This document shows positions 30,360 through 33,353 of a stretch of DNA of 33,353 nt, one piece after another (positions within the stretch are counted from its first letter, which is position 1; the number at the start of each line of letters is the position of its first letter). This DNA comes from an uncultured Eubacteriales bacterium (GTDB lineage: Bacteria; Bacillota; Clostridia; Christensenellales; Borkfalkiaceae), in assembly GCA_905207235.1 (NCBI GenBank), contig CAJLKN010000016.1, forward strand, positions 1-33,353. The letters are read 5' to 3'. A program made the position numbers and the translations under genes. The notes under the pieces were generated by a model. That model did not search any database, was not told the origin of the DNA, and worked only from the letters and a program-made list of their open reading frames with translations.

Positions 30360-31360
30360 ACATAAGCGTCTTAGGCTGCGGCAGGTGGGGCTCGTTTCTC
30401 GCCTGGTATCAGGCAACCGTACTTAAAAATAACGTCGCGCTGTGGGGCGAAGAGGGCAGAAAATCTTTCGAAACCCTAAAAAATACGGGCGCGAACGAAT
30501 ATCTCACGCTCGACAAGTCGATTAATCTCACCTGCGACCTCGATTACGCCCTCTCGTTTGCGGACGTAGTAATCATATCCATAAGCGCGCAGGCTCTGAG
30601 GCAGTTCGTTACAAAACTTGTATCCCGCCCCGTCAACCTTGCGGATAAAAAATTTGTGCTGTGCATGAAGGGCATCGAAGAGGGTACGGGCATGCGCCTT
30701 ACCGAAGTGTGCGCACAGTGCGGTATTCCCCCCGAAAATACCGCGGTGTGGGTGGGACCCGGGCACATTCAGGCGTTTTTGAAGGGCATACCCAACTGCA
30801 TGCTCATCGACAGCGTAAATCCCGAGCTCACAAAATTTCTCGCCGACAGCTTCAAAAGCAGACTGATACGCTTTTACTACGGCAACGATCTCATCGGCAC
30901 GGAGGTGGGCGCGGCGGCTAAAAACGTTTTGGGCATAGTCGCGGGCGTGCTCGACGGATGCGGCTATGTCAGTTTAAAAGGACCGCTCATGTCGCGCGGC
31001 GCGTTCGAGGTTGCCTCGCTCATAAAGGCAATGGGCGGCAACTTCAATTCGGCTTACGGGCTGGCGCACCTCGGCGATTACGAAACCACTCTCTTTTCGC
31101 CCTATTCCAACAATCGCCGCTACGGCGAGATGATGGCTCAGGGCGTGCGCTTCGACAAACTCGCCGAAGGCGTCATGACGGCAAAGGCGATGAAGGAGCT
31201 GGGCGAAAAATATTCTATCGAACTGCCCATAACCGACGCCGTTTACGAGGCGTGTTTCCTTTCGCACGCGTTCGAGGGCGGCGACGGAAAGAACGAATGC
31301 ATGCAAATAATTTTAAAATTGTTTGAACGGCAAACAAAGTGCGAATTTTACGATAAATAA
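30356..31360 (+). CDS. gpsA: NAD(P)H-dependent glycerol-3-phosphate dehydrogenase, divergent
   Basis: A 334-residue dehydrogenase that would reduce dihydroxyacetone phosphate to sn-glycerol-3-phosphate for phospholipids. The Rossmann motif is G-C-G-R-W-G-S-F-L-A (7-16), the catalytic lysine K189 in G-A-A-A-K-N-V, and the substrate-side segments are D-G-C-G-Y-x5-P-L-M-S-R-G and S-N-N-R-R-Y-G. Several positions differ from textbook GpsA: V-G-P-G-H in place of L-S-G-P-S-F, and M-S-R-G in place of I-T-R-G. A related dehydrogenase with another substrate cannot be excluded. It ends the recR operon; typA has its own promoter. Confidence 0.85.
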   Translation: MNISVLGCGRWGSFLAWYQATVLKNNVALWGEEGRKSFETLKNTGANEYLTLDKSINLTCDLDYALSFADVVIISISAQALRQFVTKLVSRPVNLADKKFVLCMKGIEEGTGMRLTEVCAQCGIPPENTAVWVGPGHIQAFLKGIPNCMLIDSVNPELTKFLADSFKSRLIRFYYGNDLIGTEVGAAAKNVLGIVAGVLDGCGYVSLKGPLMSRGAFEVASLIKAMGGNFNSAYGLAHLGDYETTLFSPYSNNRRYGEMMAQGVRFDKLAEGVMTAKAMKELGEKYSIELPITDAVYEACFLSHAFEGGDGKNECMQIILKLFERQTKCEFYDK

Positions 31361-31362
31361 GC

Positions 31363-31400
31363 CCAAACGGTTTGCAAAAACGGGCGTTTGGTATTAAAAT
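31363..31400 (+). promoter_or_regulatory. Promoter of typA, overlapping an inverted repeat
   Basis: TTGCAA (31372-31377), a 17-nt spacer and TAAAAT (31395-31400), with the start near 31407. A 7-bp inverted repeat (CCAAACG at 31363-31369, complement at 31385-31391) spans the -35 and spacer. Without a T run it is a poor terminator for gpsA. Confidence 0.55.
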
Positions 31401-31435
31401 TATACTGTTTTAAATTTTATTCCTAAAGAGGCTTT

Positions 31436-33268
31436 ATGATAAGAACAGATTTACGCAACGTGGCGATAATCGCCCACGTCGACCACGGCAAGACGACGCT
31501 GGTCGATGCAATGCTCAAACAGAGCCATACCTTCCGCGACAATCAGGCGGTGGACGAAAGGGTTATGGACAGCAACGCGATAGAGCGCGAAAGAGGCATA
31601 ACAATACTCGCAAAAAACACATCAATTCACTATAACGGGGTTAAAATAAACGTGGTTGACACCCCGGGACACGCCGACTTTTCGGGCGAAGTAGAGAGGG
31701 TTATGATGATGGTAAACGGCGTCCTCGTACTCGTCGATGCCGCCGAAGGTCCCATGCCCCAGACGCGCTTCGTCGTGCAGAAGGCGCTCGAAATGGGACA
31801 CAGACTGATTATCGTCGTCAATAAAATCGACCGTCCCGACGCCCGCCTCAACGAGGTAAAGGACGAAATTTTAGAACTTTTATTGGAGCTCGACGCCTCC
31901 GACGAACAGCTCATGAGCCCCGTCGTATGGTGCTCGGGCAGACAGGGAACGGCAACTCTCGACCTCGATAAGCCCGGCAAGGATTTAACGCCCCTCTTTG
32001 AAACCATACTTTCGCACATTCAGCCCATGGAAGTGGACGAAAAGGGACCCGCACAGCTTCTCTGCTCGTCAATAGACTATAACGACTACGTCGGCAGAAT
32101 AGGCATAGGCAGAATAGAGCGCGGCACTATACATGCGGGACAGTCGGTCGTTGTAACCAACTATAACAACCAGATGCTCCGCCAGCAGGGCAAGATTGTC
32201 AACCTCTATCAGATAGAGGGACTTGAAAGGGTAAACTGCGAAAGCGCGAAAGCGGGCGACATAGTCTGCTTCTCGGGACTTGAAAAGATAAACATAGGCG
32301 ACACCGTTTGCTCGCCCGACTGCGTCGAAGCGCACAAGTTCGTAAAGATAACCGAACCCACGGTCGAAATGACCTTCTCGGTCAACGATTCGCCCTTTGC
32401 GGGCAGAGAGGGCAAATGGGTAACCACGCGCCACCTGCGCGAAAGGCTTTTCAGGGAGCTTTTAAGGGACGTATCTTTGCGCGTGGAGGAGACCGACTCC
32501 GCCGACAGCTACCGCGTGTGCGGCAGGGGCGAAATGCACCTTTCAATACTCATCGAAAATATGCGCCGCGAGGGCTATGAATTCCAGGTTTCGACCCCCC
32601 GCGTAATGTATAAAGAGATAGACGGACAGAAATACGAGCCCATCGAGCGCCTCATAGTCGATATCCCCGAGGACGCCGCAGGCGCCGTGTTCCAGAGCAT
32701 GGGCAACCGCAAGGGCGAACTTCTGCACATGTCGGCAATCGGTTCGCGCACGAGGCTGGAATTCCTCGTTCCCGCCCGCGGACTTTTCGGCTATAAGTCC
32801 GAATTCCTCACTTCCACAAAGGGCGAGGGTGTAATGAACAGCGTGTTCTTCGAGTATCAGCCCTTCAAGGGCGAAATATCCCGCCGCGACACGGGCTCGC
32901 TCGTCGCGTTCGAAACGGGCGAAGCCGTAACATACGGTCTCTACAACGCGCAGGGCAGAGGCACGCTTTTCATAGGACCGGGCACGCCCGTCTATGAGGG
33001 CATGGTAATAGGCGAAAGCCCCAAGAGCGAGGACATAAACGTCAACGTCTGCAAGACCAAGCACCTCACAAACACGCGTTCTTCGTCTTCCGACGATGCG
33101 CTGAGGTTGATCACTCCCAAGAAGATGAGCCTCGAAGAGTGTCTCGAATTCCTCGGCGACGACGAACTTCTTGAAGTTACGCCCAAGAATATCCGTATCC
33201 GCAAGCGCATACTAGACAGCGAATTGCGCGCAAAGGCTGCGGCAAAGGTCAGAAAGGGTCTCGCCTGA
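31436..33268 (+). CDS. typA: Translational GTPase TypA/BipA
   Basis: A 610-residue ribosome-associated GTPase of the EF-G family, needed for ribosome assembly and stress growth. G1 is A-H-V-D-H-G-K-T-T (13-21), G2 lies in R-G-I-T-I-L-A-K-N-T, G3 is D-T-P-G-H-A-D-F, and G4 is N-K-I-D. Domain II, an EF-G-like domain III and V (G-R-G-E-M-H-L-S-I-L-I-E-N-M-R-R-E-G-Y-E) and the TypA-specific C-terminal domain (with T-R-S-S-S-S-D-D-A-L-R-L) are complete. Length is normal (about 605-615). AAGAGG precedes the ATG by several bases. Confidence 0.98.
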   Translation: MIRTDLRNVAIIAHVDHGKTTLVDAMLKQSHTFRDNQAVDERVMDSNAIERERGITILAKNTSIHYNGVKINVVDTPGHADFSGEVERVMMMVNGVLVLVDAAEGPMPQTRFVVQKALEMGHRLIIVVNKIDRPDARLNEVKDEILELLLELDASDEQLMSPVVWCSGRQGTATLDLDKPGKDLTPLFETILSHIQPMEVDEKGPAQLLCSSIDYNDYVGRIGIGRIERGTIHAGQSVVVTNYNNQMLRQQGKIVNLYQIEGLERVNCESAKAGDIVCFSGLEKINIGDTVCSPDCVEAHKFVKITEPTVEMTFSVNDSPFAGREGKWVTTRHLRERLFRELLRDVSLRVEETDSADSYRVCGRGEMHLSILIENMRREGYEFQVSTPRVMYKEIDGQKYEPIERLIVDIPEDAAGAVFQSMGNRKGELLHMSAIGSRTRLEFLVPARGLFGYKSEFLTSTKGEGVMNSVFFEYQPFKGEISRRDTGSLVAFETGEAVTYGLYNAQGRGTLFIGPGTPVYEGMVIGESPKSEDINVNVCKTKHLTNTRSSSSDDALRLITPKKMSLEECLEFLGDDELLEVTPKNIRIRKRILDSELRAKAAAKVRKGLA

Positions 33269-33325
33269 GGCTCTTCGGCGTCAGTAAAAAGCGTACAAGT
33301 TCTTTAAATAATTGCATATAATGAG
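33269..33325 (+). other. Short gap after typA
   Basis: A/T-rich sequence without a gene. TATAAT occurs at 33317-33322, but no good -35 is placed 16-18 nt before it. Confidence 0.4.
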
Positions 33326-33353
33326 CGCCGCCGCAGACATGTCTGCGGCGGCG
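33326..33353 (+). terminator. Palindromic terminator stem at the window edge
   Basis: Bases 33326-33353 are a perfect 28-bp palindrome centred on ACATGT, made of CGCCGCCGCAGACA and its complement. It is the probable terminator stem of typA; whether a T run follows cannot be seen because the window ends. Confidence 0.6.

Overview
The window is about 33 kb of housekeeping chromosome from an endospore-forming Clostridia-type Firmicute (Bacillota). The evidence is the spoIIAA-spoIIAB-sigF operon, a CwlD-type spore cortex amidase, SigH next to rlmB and Mini-RNase III, and the SCIFF peptide with its radical SAM maturase beside yajC, secD and secF. Base composition is moderate in G+C. Promoters are standard SigA type, usually TTGNNN, a 17-nt spacer and TATAAT. 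Species cannot be named from the sequence; an uncultured gut-type Clostridia member is plausible. No tRNA, rRNA, transposase, prophage or CRISPR array was found.

Layout. 197-1679: forespore sigma-F operon. 1791-2975: class I/II aminotransferase. 3095-3866: a divergent pair of a bacterial PH-domain protein (minus) and a small XRE-type regulator (plus), with a 17-bp inverted repeat lying over the minus-strand promoter. 3987-5366: argH (minus), divergent from ruvC with overlapping promoters. 5463-8768: ruvC-ruvA-ruvB-queA (Holliday junction processing plus queuosine synthesis). 8751-9293: a non-coding repeat block between queA and tgt. 9303-15798: tgt, yajC, a TIGR04086-type membrane protein, scfA, scfB, secD, secF. 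15850-22289: recJ, rel, a metallo-beta-lactamase-fold hydrolase and hemZ, tightly packed. 22590-25043: rpsO and pnp. 25158-25850: cwlD (minus). 25915-31360: mrnC, rlmB, sigH, dnaX, ybaB, recR, gpsA, mostly overlapping or nearly so. 31436-33268: typA, with a terminator palindrome at the window edge.

How the genes fit together. Most order is the conserved Clostridia arrangement: ruvCAB with queA/tgt/yajC, Sec accessory genes with recJ and rel, rpsO-pnp, rlmB-sigH, and dnaX-ybaB-recR. Translational coupling is common: 4-nt ATGA overlaps at ruvB/queA, rlmB/sigH and recR/gpsA, and 8-nt overlaps at spoIIAB/sigF, secD/secF and the hydrolase/hemZ.

Most unusual points: (1) the queA-tgt spacer carries two 92-bp direct repeats and a diverged third copy that all fold, as minus-strand RNA, into the same hairpin with two tandem G.A motifs and compensatory base changes; (2) dnaX has a run of nine A followed at once by a hairpin at the end of its AAA+ core, suggesting a short gamma form; (3) SecD and SecF appear to lack the acidic residues of their proton-relay motifs; (4) several regulatory architectures (overlapping promoters, an operator over a promoter, a hairpin-buried ribosome binding site, a probable leaderless mRNA) can be read directly from the sequence.
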